DNA of 16,736 nt. Origin: JAKACA01 sp052143575 (GTDB lineage: Bacteria > Actinomycetota > Acidimicrobiia > Acidimicrobiales > Bog-793). Position 1 is the stretch's first letter; each line of letters begins with the position of its first letter. This document shows positions 8,601 to 14,159 of the stretch, piece by piece. The stretch spans positions 1 through 16,736 of the forward strand of contig JBKQSP010000096.1 of the NCBI GenBank assembly GCA_052143575.1. Reading direction: 5' to 3'. The translations under genes were made by a program, and so were the position numbers. Under the pieces are notes generated by a model. It was not told the origin of the DNA. It ran no database searches and saw only the letters and a program-made list of their open reading frames with translations.

Positions 8601-9592
8601 CGACCGAAGCGGCCACCGAGGCGGTGAAGGCGCGTCACCGCTCGGGTCTTGCCCACGCCCTCTACCTCCAGCACATGATGTCGATCCGCCTCGGGCGGGC
8701 CGACGACACCCTCGGTCGACGGGCGCTCGCCATCTTCGAGGAGCTCGGCGATCTCGTCGGCCAGGGCAATGCCCTCAACAACCTCGGGATCGCCGCTTAC
8801 TACCGGGGCGACTGGGAAGATGCTCTCCGGCACTACGAGGCAAGCCGGGACGCCCGTGCCCGCTCCGGTGACGTCGTCGGCACCGCCACGGAGGAAAACA
8901 ACATCGCCGAGATCCTCTCCGACCAAGGCGGCCTCGAAGCGGCGCGGATCCCGTTCGAGTCCGCCCGGGCGACCTGGCTGGCGGCCGGGTACCGCGTCGG
9001 CGTGGCGCTGGCGACTTCTAACCTCGGTCGTCTCGCGGCGAGAAGCGGCGACGTTGCCTCCGGGCGGCGGCTCCTCGTCGCCGCGCTCGAGGACTTCCGG
9101 GCGATCCGATCCGTCTTCTTCGCCGCCGAGGCGGAGGTTCGCCTCGCCGAGTGTCACTTGCTCGAAGGTGACTTCGCCGCCGCCATCGCCTCGTGCCACG
9201 AGCTGCTGGGTCGCCTGCGCTCTCGCCCCGGCTTGGAGCAGGCCGAGGTGACGACGCTGCGCGTCCTCGGCACCTCGAGCGCTCTCGCCGAACTCACCGC
9301 CGTCAGGGGGAGCAGTCGGCCGGCGGATGCCCTGGACGAGGTGATCGCGCGGGCGATCGCTCTCGAAGCCCGCTACGAGCTGGCCCTCTGCCTCTCTACG
9401 AGGGCGGTCCTTCATCGGCTGACCGAGCAGCGAGACGGAACACCATCGCACGCCCACGATGAGCCGATGGCCGATGAGGAAGGCGCCCAACGCATCTTCG
9501 AGGGCCTGGCTGTGACCCAGGCGGTGATCACCTGGTCGACTCTGGTTCCTGGAGGGCCGATCTTCGCCCGCCGGCGCCATCCATCGCCCTGA
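5639..9592 (+). CDS. Tandem class III nucleotidyl cyclase - AAA/STAND ATPase - TPR regulator
   Basis: A 1317-residue soluble protein with no membrane segment. Cyclase domain 1 (about residues 50-210) has the metal aspartates D60 (FVDVSGF) and D110 (KWGGD) plus K106, but its transition-state Asn is replaced (T182; R186 kept). Cyclase domain 2 (about 265-420) has lost the first metal Asp (A273) yet keeps GDAVNLAAR with N391 and R395, and Ser384 at the base-selecting position. The two domains are thus complementary and could form one active site. An ATPase follows, with Walker A GGAGIGKS (K493) and Walker B LVFEDAH (E613-D614), then TPR-like helical repeats (about 840-1230). The order matches human soluble adenylyl cyclase and many actinobacterial regulators. 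cAMP production is inferred; a degenerate sensor is possible. The ATG at 5639 is the only good start in frame, but it lacks a clear ribosome binding site. It follows the peptidase gene by 68 bp. Confidence 0.9.
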   Translation: MAVDGGERAPELQGDNPVLTAAGGMAERLAPYLPRLALEWLSETPNEVHRRLEGTLLFVDVSGFTALTERLAARGKVGAEEITDVIGSVFSEMLGVAAPYGADLLKWGGDASLLFFSEPASARRACRAAVLMSRTMSRIGRLRTSAGRVNLGVSIGGHSGAFDFYLLGDRHRELVVTGPAATETARMETIAEAGEVLVSEETAGRLERAVLGAAKLEGVLLMKAPEAEEVMRPAWRDPTELDVGRLLPAETRAHLLGGGEQAEHRQATVAFLAFSGVDALSRREGPEAVAANLDPLVCSAQAAAEVYGASFHSTDIGGDGGKIILLGGVPVLRGNDTERVLRAAHDIVAAHPAGSPIGLRVGVNAGRVFVFSQDVGLGHRRIFSITGDAVNLAARVMGQAAQRQVLATDDSLRRARNPFETEPVPPFHVKGKTEPVIASAVGAPLHGIAEEAAGSLSFVGRDVELAELMRVADAAAGGSGNVVEIVGGAGIGKSRLVSEAIDRWSLDTLRVACEEYGSATPYLAFRRIFRRLLAGAADAAHEVVAAELQRVVASFLPDLEPFLPLLADVVGVSVPPSQAVDELEPRFRRARLEHCAVQLLRLYIVGPSALVFEDAHDIDEASASLLGRVVLESSELPLLVVLTREAERRLDVPEVAGRLVIELQPLSVEAAQRLAGEAGGPVLAPAQVAVVVERANGNPLFLRELLRAAAEAGGVEELPESLEPLLAAQIDQLSPSDRQILRAAAVLGGHFDPGLLPELLDEGAALDDDVWLRLGPFVAVTATGRRFAHGLMRDAAYEGLAFRRRRELHTRAARAIEARTTTPDDDADLLSIHWMHAEGYEQAWRYSRRAGERARDLWANAEAATFFARALEAAHRLGTLPSAQVGAVAEALGDACELNASYDRAARAYAEARRLGPDGVARARLLRKAGVLHERQGRYPQALSCYTRGRRLLTGPERATRSERAELDLASAGIRSRQGRYQDCWRFATEAATEAVKARHRSGLAHALYLQHMMSIRLGRADDTLGRRALAIFEELGDLVGQGNALNNLGIAAYYRGDWEDALRHYEASRDARARSGDVVGTATEENNIAEILSDQGGLEAARIPFESARATWLAAGYRVGVALATSNLGRLAARSGDVASGRRLLVAALEDFRAIRSVFFAAEAEVRLAECHLLEGDFAAAIASCHELLGRLRSRPGLEQAEVTTLRVLGTSSALAELTAVRGSSRPADALDEVIARAIALEARYELALCLSTRAVLHRLTEQRDGTPSHAHDEPMADEEGAQRIFEGLAVTQAVITWSTLVPGGPIFARRRHPSP

Positions 9593-9606
9593 GCGCCCGC
9601 CCGCCA

Positions 9607-9630
9607 CCGCCCGCCAGTCGCCGGCGGCGG
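9607..9630 (+). terminator. Possible GC-rich hairpin after the cyclase gene
   Basis: The arms 9607-9615 (CCGCCCGCC) and 9623-9630 (GGCGGCGG) can pair over eight base pairs with one bulged C and a 7-nt loop, 15 bp after the cyclase stop codon. There is no T tract, so this would be a weak or Rho-assisted terminator at best. Confidence 0.25.
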
Positions 9631-9667
9631 GGTCTGTCGGCGAGATCAGCGTCGTCCCAGGGCGGCT

Positions 9668-9679
9668 TAGTCTGGAGCC
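9668..9679 (+). promoter_or_regulatory. Candidate -10 box (TAGTCT) for the acuI-patatin unit
   Basis: TAGTCT at 9668-9673 fits the actinobacterial TAnnnT -10 pattern. It is followed by six bases and then a GTG at 9680, the spacing expected if transcription starts on the GTG itself. No good -35 box is seen. It lies in the 131-bp gap between the cyclase gene and acuI. Confidence 0.35.
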
Positions 9680-9727
9680 GTGATCCTGAGAAACCCATTC
9701 GGCAAGCAGACGTCCTCGACGAGATGA
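9680..9727 (+). CDS. Possible leaderless 15-codon leader ORF coupled to acuI
   Basis: GTG at 9680 opens a frame of 15 codons reading (M/V)ILRNPFGKQTSSTR, closed by TGA at 9725-9727. The stop overlaps the acuI start in the sequence ATGA, the classic geometry for translational coupling. The GTG sits six bases after the candidate -10 box TAGTCT, so it could be the first codon of a leaderless mRNA. acuI itself has only a poor ribosome binding site (GACGAG), which makes coupling plausible. The peptide has no recognisable function, and a short ORF like this can arise by chance. Confidence 0.35.
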   Translation: MILRNPFGKQTSSTR

Positions 9728-10722
9728 GTCCGTTTCGCGCCGTGCTGGCGGCCGAGCCCGGCGGACCGGCCGGCCGCCTCGCCACGATCGACGAGGATGA
9801 CCTTCCTCCCGGCGACGTCACCGTGCGGGTGCACTGGTCGAGCTTGAACTACAAGGACGGGCTCGCCATCACGGGCAAGGGCAAGGTCGTGCGATCCTTT
9901 CCGATGGTGTGCGGCGTCGACCTGGCCGGCACCGTGGAGGCGTCCGACTCTGCCGACTTCTCACCCGGCGACGAGGTCGTCGTCACGGGCTTCGGTCTCG
10001 GCGAGGAGCGCTTCGGCGGCTTTGCCGAGCTCGCTCGTGTGCGCTCGGAGTGGATCGTCGCCCTGCCCGAGGGTCTCGACCCGCGGCGTTCCATGATCAT
10101 CGGGACAGCGGGTCTGACGTCGATGTTGTGCGTGATGGCGCTCGAGCAGCACGGGCTCACGCCGACGAGGGCTGATGGGATGCCCGTCGTCGTGACCGGT
10201 GCCGCCGGTGGAGTCGGCAGCGTGGCCGTCGCCATCCTCGCCGGTCTCGGTTACGAGGTGGCGGCCGTGAGCGGCCGCAGCGAGCAGGAGGGCTATCTCC
10301 GTCGTCTCGGTGCGAGCAGCCTCGTGGCGCGAGCAGAGCTGGCGGCGGCGCCCCCGCGACCGCTCGACAAGGAGCGCTGGGCCGGGGCCGTCGATGCCGT
10401 CGGTGGTGCCACGCTGGCGACCCTTCTACGTCAGACCCGATACGGCGGATGCGTGGCTGCCTGTGGCCTGGCGGGCGGCACCGACCTGCCGACGACCGTT
10501 CACCCCTTCATCCTGCGGGGCGTGACACTCGCCGGGGTGGAATCAGTGCGGTGCCCCATCGAGGTCAGGCGCCTCGCCTGGCAGCGTCTGGCGAGCGAGG
10601 TGTCGAGCGAGCTGCTCGACGAGATGGCCGAGGAGACCACGCTGGCCGGCCTGCCTGCGCTGGCGGAGGAGATCCTCGCCGGCCGGACACGCGGGCGGGT
10701 CGTCGTCGCCGTCCGTCCCTGA
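9724..10722 (+). CDS. acuI: Acryloyl-CoA reductase / YhdH-family zinc-free MDR oxidoreductase
   Basis: A 332-residue medium-chain reductase of the AcuI/YhdH/YhfP type, close to the usual family length. Typical segments are SSLNYKDGLAITGKGKVV near the N-terminus, FPMVCGVDLAGTV, the NADPH-binding VVVTGAAGGVGSVAVAIL, and the closing GRTRGRVVV. No zinc-binding cysteine cluster is present, as expected. Family members reduce acryloyl-CoA to propionyl-CoA with NADPH, in 3-hydroxypropionate or dimethylsulfoniopropionate breakdown or to detoxify acryloyl-CoA; which applies here cannot be told. The ATG at 9724 gives the family's normal N-terminus (MSPFRAVL). The patatin gene follows 18 bp downstream, so the two are probably co-transcribed. 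Assignment to the family is firm; the exact substrate is inferred. Confidence 0.9.
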   Translation: MSPFRAVLAAEPGGPAGRLATIDEDDLPPGDVTVRVHWSSLNYKDGLAITGKGKVVRSFPMVCGVDLAGTVEASDSADFSPGDEVVVTGFGLGEERFGGFAELARVRSEWIVALPEGLDPRRSMIIGTAGLTSMLCVMALEQHGLTPTRADGMPVVVTGAAGGVGSVAVAILAGLGYEVAAVSGRSEQEGYLRRLGASSLVARAELAAAPPRPLDKERWAGAVDAVGGATLATLLRQTRYGGCVAACGLAGGTDLPTTVHPFILRGVTLAGVESVRCPIEVRRLAWQRLASEVSSELLDEMAEETTLAGLPALAEEILAGRTRGRVVVAVRP

Positions 10723-10730
10723 TCGCCGCT

Positions 10731-10735
10731 GGGAG
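10731..10735 (+). promoter_or_regulatory. Ribosome binding site of the patatin gene
   Basis: GGGAG lies five bases before the ATG at 10741 and supports that start, even though it leaves an unusually long region ahead of the catalytic domain. Confidence 0.6.
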
Positions 10736-10740
10736 CTGGC

Positions 10741-11778
10741 ATGCCTGTGTTCGGACTCGCCGACGACGCCTACGCCGGGGGAGGCGTCGTCACGTCGAAC
10801 CTCGGTTCGGTCGACGCCTCAAACCCTGCGCCAGCGGATGTGGCGCCCTCCGGACTGCCGACCCTCGGCTGGGCGGGGCGCCGCGTCCGCACCGCCTTCG
10901 TCCTCGGCGGCGGTGGAAACCGGGGCGCTGTCCAGGTCGGAATGCTGCGGGCGCTGAGCGAGCGGGGCATCGCGGCCGATCTCCTCGTCGGTACATCGAT
11001 CGGTGCGGTCAACGCCGCCGCCTTCGCCGGAGCGCCCTCCGTCGAAGGCGTCTACCTCGCCGCCGATCTCTGGCGGAGGATCGTGGCCGAAGACGTCTTC
11101 CCGAGAGGCAGGTTCGACGGTACCTGGCGCTTCCTGCAACGGCGCGACGCCGTGTACCCGATCGACGGTCTGAGGAAGGTCGTGAAGGGGTTTCTCCGCT
11201 TCGAGCGCGTGGAGGACTCTCCGGTGCCTCTCGTCGTGGTGGCGACACGGCTCGAGGACGGTGCGGAGGAATGGATCACGGCCGGCCCCGCCCTCGAAGC
11301 GGTGCTCGCCTCGGCCGCCATCCCAGGTCTCTACCCCCAGGTGGAGATGGGCGGTCTTCACTACTTCGACGGCGGCGTGCTCGACAACGTCGCCATTGCG
11401 GCGGCACTCTCGGCCGGCGCCCGCCAGGTGTTCGTGCTGCTGTGCGGGCCTGTCGACATAGCCTTGCCGGTGTTCAGCCGACCCTACGAAGCGATGTTCG
11501 GCGCCTTCAGCGTCGCCCTGACAGGACGGCTGAAGCGCGATCTCGCCGCCGTCGGGCCGGACGTCGACGTCGTGGTGTTCGAGGGCCAGACGGCGGCCGG
11601 GCGTGCCGAGCCGGCGGACTTCTCCAAGACGGAGGAGTGGATGGAGCAGGGCTATCGGTCCGCCCGCGACGTGCTCGATGACTACGACGAGGTCGTCCGG
11701 GCGAGGCGGAGCGGTGAGGTTCGCCTCCGAGGGGCGGCCGCCATCGAGAAGGCTCGCAAGCGGCTGCGAGGTGAGTGA
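10741..11778 (+). CDS. Patatin-like phospholipase
   Basis: A 345-residue serine lipid hydrolase. The oxyanion-hole segment is VLGGGGNRGAVQ, the nucleophile lies in GTSIG (S86), and the second half of the Ser-Asp dyad lies in FDGGVLDN (D210). All three patatin signatures are intact, so it should cleave acyl esters of phospholipids or other lipids in the cytoplasm or at the membrane; the substrate is unknown. About 50 residues precede the catalytic domain and are rich in Gly, Ala, Ser and Pro, with no signal peptide or helix; a GTG at 10840 is an alternative start, but the ribosome binding site favours ATG 10741. It lies 18 bp after acuI and probably in its operon. It converges on the MBL gene, with only 20 bp between stop codons. 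Confidence 0.88.
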   Translation: MPVFGLADDAYAGGGVVTSNLGSVDASNPAPADVAPSGLPTLGWAGRRVRTAFVLGGGGNRGAVQVGMLRALSERGIAADLLVGTSIGAVNAAAFAGAPSVEGVYLAADLWRRIVAEDVFPRGRFDGTWRFLQRRDAVYPIDGLRKVVKGFLRFERVEDSPVPLVVVATRLEDGAEEWITAGPALEAVLASAAIPGLYPQVEMGGLHYFDGGVLDNVAIAAALSAGARQVFVLLCGPVDIALPVFSRPYEAMFGAFSVALTGRLKRDLAAVGPDVDVVVFEGQTAAGRAEPADFSKTEEWMEQGYRSARDVLDDYDEVVRARRSGEVRLRGAAAIEKARKRLRGE

Positions 11779-11798
11779 CGGTCACGCCCTCCCCGGGG

Positions 11799-12998
11799 CT
11801 AGGCGGGCGGTGCGACCGGCTCGGGCTCGACCCGGTAAGCAGCCCGCCCGGCCATCTCGAACCGCTCAGCCTGGCCGCGCAGGCGGAGGTACTCGAGATG
11901 GGCGTACGTCTCGCTCTCGGCCATCATCCCCCAGACGGCGGGACGGAACAGCTCTCTGCTCAGATCGACGACGGTTGCGGGGCCGAGAGCTGCGCTGATG
12001 CGGCGGAGCTCGATCAAGCGGCCCTCGTGGTGGGCGACGATCTCCCCGATGCGCCCTGGCAGGTCCCTGAAGGGATGGCCATGAGCGGGGAGCACGACCG
12101 AGACGTCGCCGAGGCGGCCCAAACCCTGCAGGGACTCCAGGTAGGAGCCGAGTGGGTCGGCGAGCGGGGACAGGCCGGGCACATGCGGCGTGATCGTGGG
12201 CAGTACGTGGTCGCCCGAGATGAGGATGCCCGCCTCGGGATCGAAGAGGCAGACGTGGTCGCCCGTGTGCCCCGGCGTGTGGAGCACCTCCCACTGGCGT
12301 CCGGCGAGGCGGAGCTGGTCGCCGCCGCTGACGTGGCGGGTGGGGACGGGGGGGCGCATGTAGGGCAGCAGGTGCCAACGGGCGAGGCGCATCATCCAGA
12401 TGTTGCGCTGCAGGTGGGGGATGGGCGAGCCGGCCCAGGGCGTCTGGCGGCTTGCCACGGAGAAGAACCCGGTGTCGTCGTCGAGGAGGCGCCCGCCCCG
12501 CTCGACCTCACCCTCGGATGTCTCCGCCTCGAGGCCGGGTGGGACGAGGAGCTCGGCGCAGCTGTCCGGCGCCCCCGAACGGCTGGCCGTGCTCGGTCGC
12601 CTGGCGGGGCGTGACGAGCTCGGCTCGAGCCAGGTGCGGAAGCGACGCTCGGTCACGAGCTCTGCTCCTGCCTCGTGGGCGAGCCTTCCGGCGCTGCCGA
12701 AGTGGTCGGGGTGTGAGTGCGTGACGATGACGGTGTGCACGTCGGTGACGCGGATGCCGGCGTCCGTCAGCCGCCGGCCGAGCGCCCGCCAGGTAGCTCG
12801 TCCCGGCATGCCGGCGTCGACGATGGCTGCGCCGCGGTCGTCGAGGAGGGCGTAGCAGTTCACGTGCCCGAGGCCGGTGAAGAAGATGGGGATCTGCAGG
12901 CGCAGGACACCGGGGCCGACCTCGGTGATCTCCCTGGAAGCGGGCTGCTGCTCCTGTTTCGGGGGTCGGCGAGGCGGTTGCCCGGTCGCCTCGCTCAC
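11799..12998 (-). CDS. MBL-fold metallo-hydrolase
   Basis: A 399-residue protein starting at GTG 12998 with the sequence (M)SEATGQPPRRPP. The metal motif HSHPDH is at residues 94-99, followed by HTPGHTGDHV, SGDHVLP and LPAHGHPF, which supply the remaining metal ligands of the glyoxalase-II-like/COG0491 group. The substrate is unknown; such enzymes hydrolyse thioesters, lactones or similar. The open frame extends upstream to 13202, but that part overlaps orn and codes for an Arg/Gly-rich shadow of it. The GTG chosen overlaps the orn stop as GTGA (12995-12998), pointing to translational coupling. The C-terminal part (after about residue 300) carries a helical extension found in longer family members. 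Co-expression with orn is likely, but no functional link is apparent. Confidence 0.88.
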   Translation of the reverse strand: MSEATGQPPRRPPKQEQQPASREITEVGPGVLRLQIPIFFTGLGHVNCYALLDDRGAAIVDAGMPGRATWRALGRRLTDAGIRVTDVHTVIVTHSHPDHFGSAGRLAHEAGAELVTERRFRTWLEPSSSRPARRPSTASRSGAPDSCAELLVPPGLEAETSEGEVERGGRLLDDDTGFFSVASRQTPWAGSPIPHLQRNIWMMRLARWHLLPYMRPPVPTRHVSGGDQLRLAGRQWEVLHTPGHTGDHVCLFDPEAGILISGDHVLPTITPHVPGLSPLADPLGSYLESLQGLGRLGDVSVVLPAHGHPFRDLPGRIGEIVAHHEGRLIELRRISAALGPATVVDLSRELFRPAVWGMMAESETYAHLEYLRLRGQAERFEMAGRAAYRVEPEPVAPPA

Positions 12999-13615
12999 CC
13001 GGCGCTGCCGCTCGGCGTGCCCGGTTGGCCCGTGCCCGGCTCGCCCGTGCCCGGTTGGCCCGTGTCCGGCTCGCCGGGGACCGTGTCGATGAGGAACCGG
13101 CTCTTGTAGTACAAGAGCTCGGCCACGCTCTCGCGCACGTCGTCCATCGCCCGGTGAGCGGTCTGCTTGTGAGGCCGCCCGGCATAGAGGTCTGGCCGCC
13201 AACGCTTGCAGAGCTCCTTCACCGTCGAAACGTCGATCGAGCGGTAGTGGAAGAAGCGGTCGAGCTCGGGCACGTGTTGCTGCAGGAAGCGCCGGTCGAC
13301 GGCGATCGAGTTCCCGCAGAGGGGGACTTCACCGGCGTTCGGGACGTGCGCCCGCAAGAACTGCAGGGTCTCGGCAGCAGCTTCCTCCACGGTCCTTGTC
13401 GAAGCGGCGATCTGCGGTAAAAGGCCGGAAACCGTGTGCATGCGGCGCACGATGTCCTCCATCTCGGCCAGCTGCTCGGCCGTAGCGCCGATCACGAGGT
13501 CAGGTCCTTCGGCGATGACGTTCAGGAAGTCGTCGGTCACCAGTGTTGCCATCTCGACGATCACGTGCCGCTCCGGCTCGAGGCCGGTCATCTCGAGATC
13601 CATCCAGACGAGCAC
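12995..13615 (-). CDS. orn: Oligoribonuclease (DEDDh 3'-5' exonuclease)
   Basis: Degrades 2-5 nt RNA (and pGpG, the product of c-di-GMP breakdown) to mononucleotides in the cytoplasm. With the GTG at 13615 the protein has 206 residues. All catalytic residues are visible: D6 and E8 in WMDLEMTG, D107 in NSIAVDRRFL, H154 and D159 in HRAMDDVRES. The open frame runs on to an ATG at 13678, but that would add 21 residues unlike the family and overlap the divergent dut gene; Orn proteins normally begin just before WxDLEMTG. The last ~28 residues are an added PGTG(Q/E) repeat tail beyond the usual end. No ribosome binding site precedes the GTG; a TACGAT box eight bases upstream suggests a leaderless transcript. 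Confidence 0.93.
   Translation of the reverse strand: MLVWMDLEMTGLEPERHVIVEMATLVTDDFLNVIAEGPDLVIGATAEQLAEMEDIVRRMHTVSGLLPQIAASTRTVEEAAAETLQFLRAHVPNAGEVPLCGNSIAVDRRFLQQHVPELDRFFHYRSIDVSTVKELCKRWRPDLYAGRPHKQTAHRAMDDVRESVAELLYYKSRFLIDTVPGEPDTGQPGTGEPGTGQPGTPSGSAG
13020..13079 (-). repeat. orn: Four 15-bp repeats in the orn 3' end (PGTGQ/PGTGE tail)
   Basis: Units 13020-13034, 13035-13049, 13050-13064 and the diverged 13065-13079 alternate between TTGG and CTCG versions, so the true period is 30 bp. They encode PGTGQ and PGTGE pentapeptides after the end of the conserved Orn fold. This is a flexible, low-complexity tail. Confidence 0.85.
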
Positions 13616-13623
13616 GCTGGGGG

Positions 13624-13629
13624 ATCGTA
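13624..13629 (-). promoter_or_regulatory. Candidate -10 box of orn (TACGAT)
   Basis: Read on the minus strand, TACGAT stands eight bases before the orn GTG at 13615, matching TAnnnT and a start site at or next to the first codon. No convincing -35 box is visible, which is common for this promoter class. Confidence 0.45.
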
Positions 13630-13644
13630 GTAGCGCTCCGCTAC
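13630..13644. promoter_or_regulatory. Inverted repeat GTAGCG-CTC-CGCTAC between orn and dut
   Basis: A perfect 6-bp inverted repeat with a 3-bp spacer. It abuts the candidate orn -10 box and overlaps the candidate dut -10 box. It could be a shared operator for a dimeric regulator. It is short enough to be chance, but its placement at the centre of the 39-bp divergent gap is suggestive. Confidence 0.35.
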
Positions 13645-13647
13645 CCT
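13642..13647 (+). promoter_or_regulatory. Candidate -10 box of dut (TACCCT)
   Basis: TACCCT matches TAnnnT and is followed by exactly seven bases and the dut GTG at 13655. dut has no Shine-Dalgarno sequence, so a leaderless mRNA is the simplest reading. No clear -35 box. Confidence 0.45.
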
Positions 13648-13654
13648 GCAGCCG

Positions 13655-14092
13655 GTGACCGATATCCCGGTGCTGCAACTCGACCCCGAGCTCCCGATCC
13701 CGACTCGGGCACGGCCGAGCGACGCCGGTCTGGACTTGCTGGCCCGGTGCGACGTCGTGCTCGAGGCGGGCGGCGGCCGGGCGCTCGTGCCCACCGGGCT
13801 CGCCCTCGAGCTGCCGGACGGGTGGGCCGGCCTCGTGCTACCGCGCAGCGGGCTGGCGATTCGTCATGGTGTGACCTGCCTGAATGCTCCCGGCCTGATC
13901 GACCCCGGGTACCGCGGCGAGGTGGGAGTCATACTGGTGAACACCGATCCGACCGAGCGATACGAGGTGCACCGTGGAGATCGTGTGGCGCAGCTCCTCG
14001 TGGTCCGCTTCGAGGCGGTGGCGCTCGTGAGTTCCGGCATGCTCGCCGAGAGCGAGCGCGGCGAAGGTGGCTTCGGTCACACCGGTCGCTGA
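13655..14092 (+). CDS. dut: dUTP diphosphatase (trimeric dUTPase)
   Basis: Hydrolyses dUTP to dUMP and pyrophosphate, keeping uracil out of DNA and supplying dUMP for thymidylate synthesis. At 145 residues it has the normal length, and all five motifs are visible: DAGLDL (23-28), PRSGLA (from 63), LIDPGYRGE with D83 and Y86, RGDRVAQLLV (from 107), and the C-terminal GEGGFGHTG that closes over the active site. The GTG start at 13655 gives TDIPVLQLDP, a normal beginning. It is divergent from orn and is followed after 67 bp by the WS/DGAT gene on the same strand, which has its own strong ribosome binding site; a shared transcript is possible. Confidence 0.95.
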   Translation: MTDIPVLQLDPELPIPTRARPSDAGLDLLARCDVVLEAGGGRALVPTGLALELPDGWAGLVLPRSGLAIRHGVTCLNAPGLIDPGYRGEVGVILVNTDPTERYEVHRGDRVAQLLVVRFEAVALVSSGMLAESERGEGGFGHTGR

Positions 14093-14148
14093 AGGAGCTG
14101 TCACCGAGGCGGCCGAGCGACCGGTACCCGACCGGCGGGACTGAGAGA

Positions 14149-14154
14149 AGGAGG
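14149..14154 (+). promoter_or_regulatory. Strong Shine-Dalgarno sequence of the WS/DGAT gene
   Basis: AGGAGG stands five bases before the ATG at 14160. It is the best ribosome binding site in the window and fixes the start, in contrast to the leaderless-looking starts of orn, dut and the Rieske gene. Confidence 0.8.
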
Positions 14155-14159
14155 GTGAC

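Noticed and set aside
8177..9607. Minus-strand open frame of 476 codons
   Set aside because: Lies opposite the TPR region of the cyclase regulator; no family resemblance and typical shadow composition.
10449..11681. Plus-strand open frame of 410 codons overlapping acuI and patatin
   Set aside because: Extremely Arg-rich and in a different frame from two clear genes with intact motifs.
11775..11798. Small dyads (GTGAC-G-GTCAC and CCCCGGGG) between the convergent patatin and MBL genes as a bidirectional terminator
   Set aside because: The arms are only 4-5 bp, with no T or A tract; insufficient support.
12999..13202. Upstream extension of the MBL gene to an ATG at 13202
   Set aside because: It would overlap orn almost 200 bp and adds Arg-rich sequence unlike the family; the GTG at 12998 overlapping the orn stop is a much better start.
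13616..13678. Extension of orn to the ATG at 13678
   Set aside because: It would overlap the dut start and add 21 residues ahead of the normal WxDLEMTG beginning; the GTG at 13615 fits the family.
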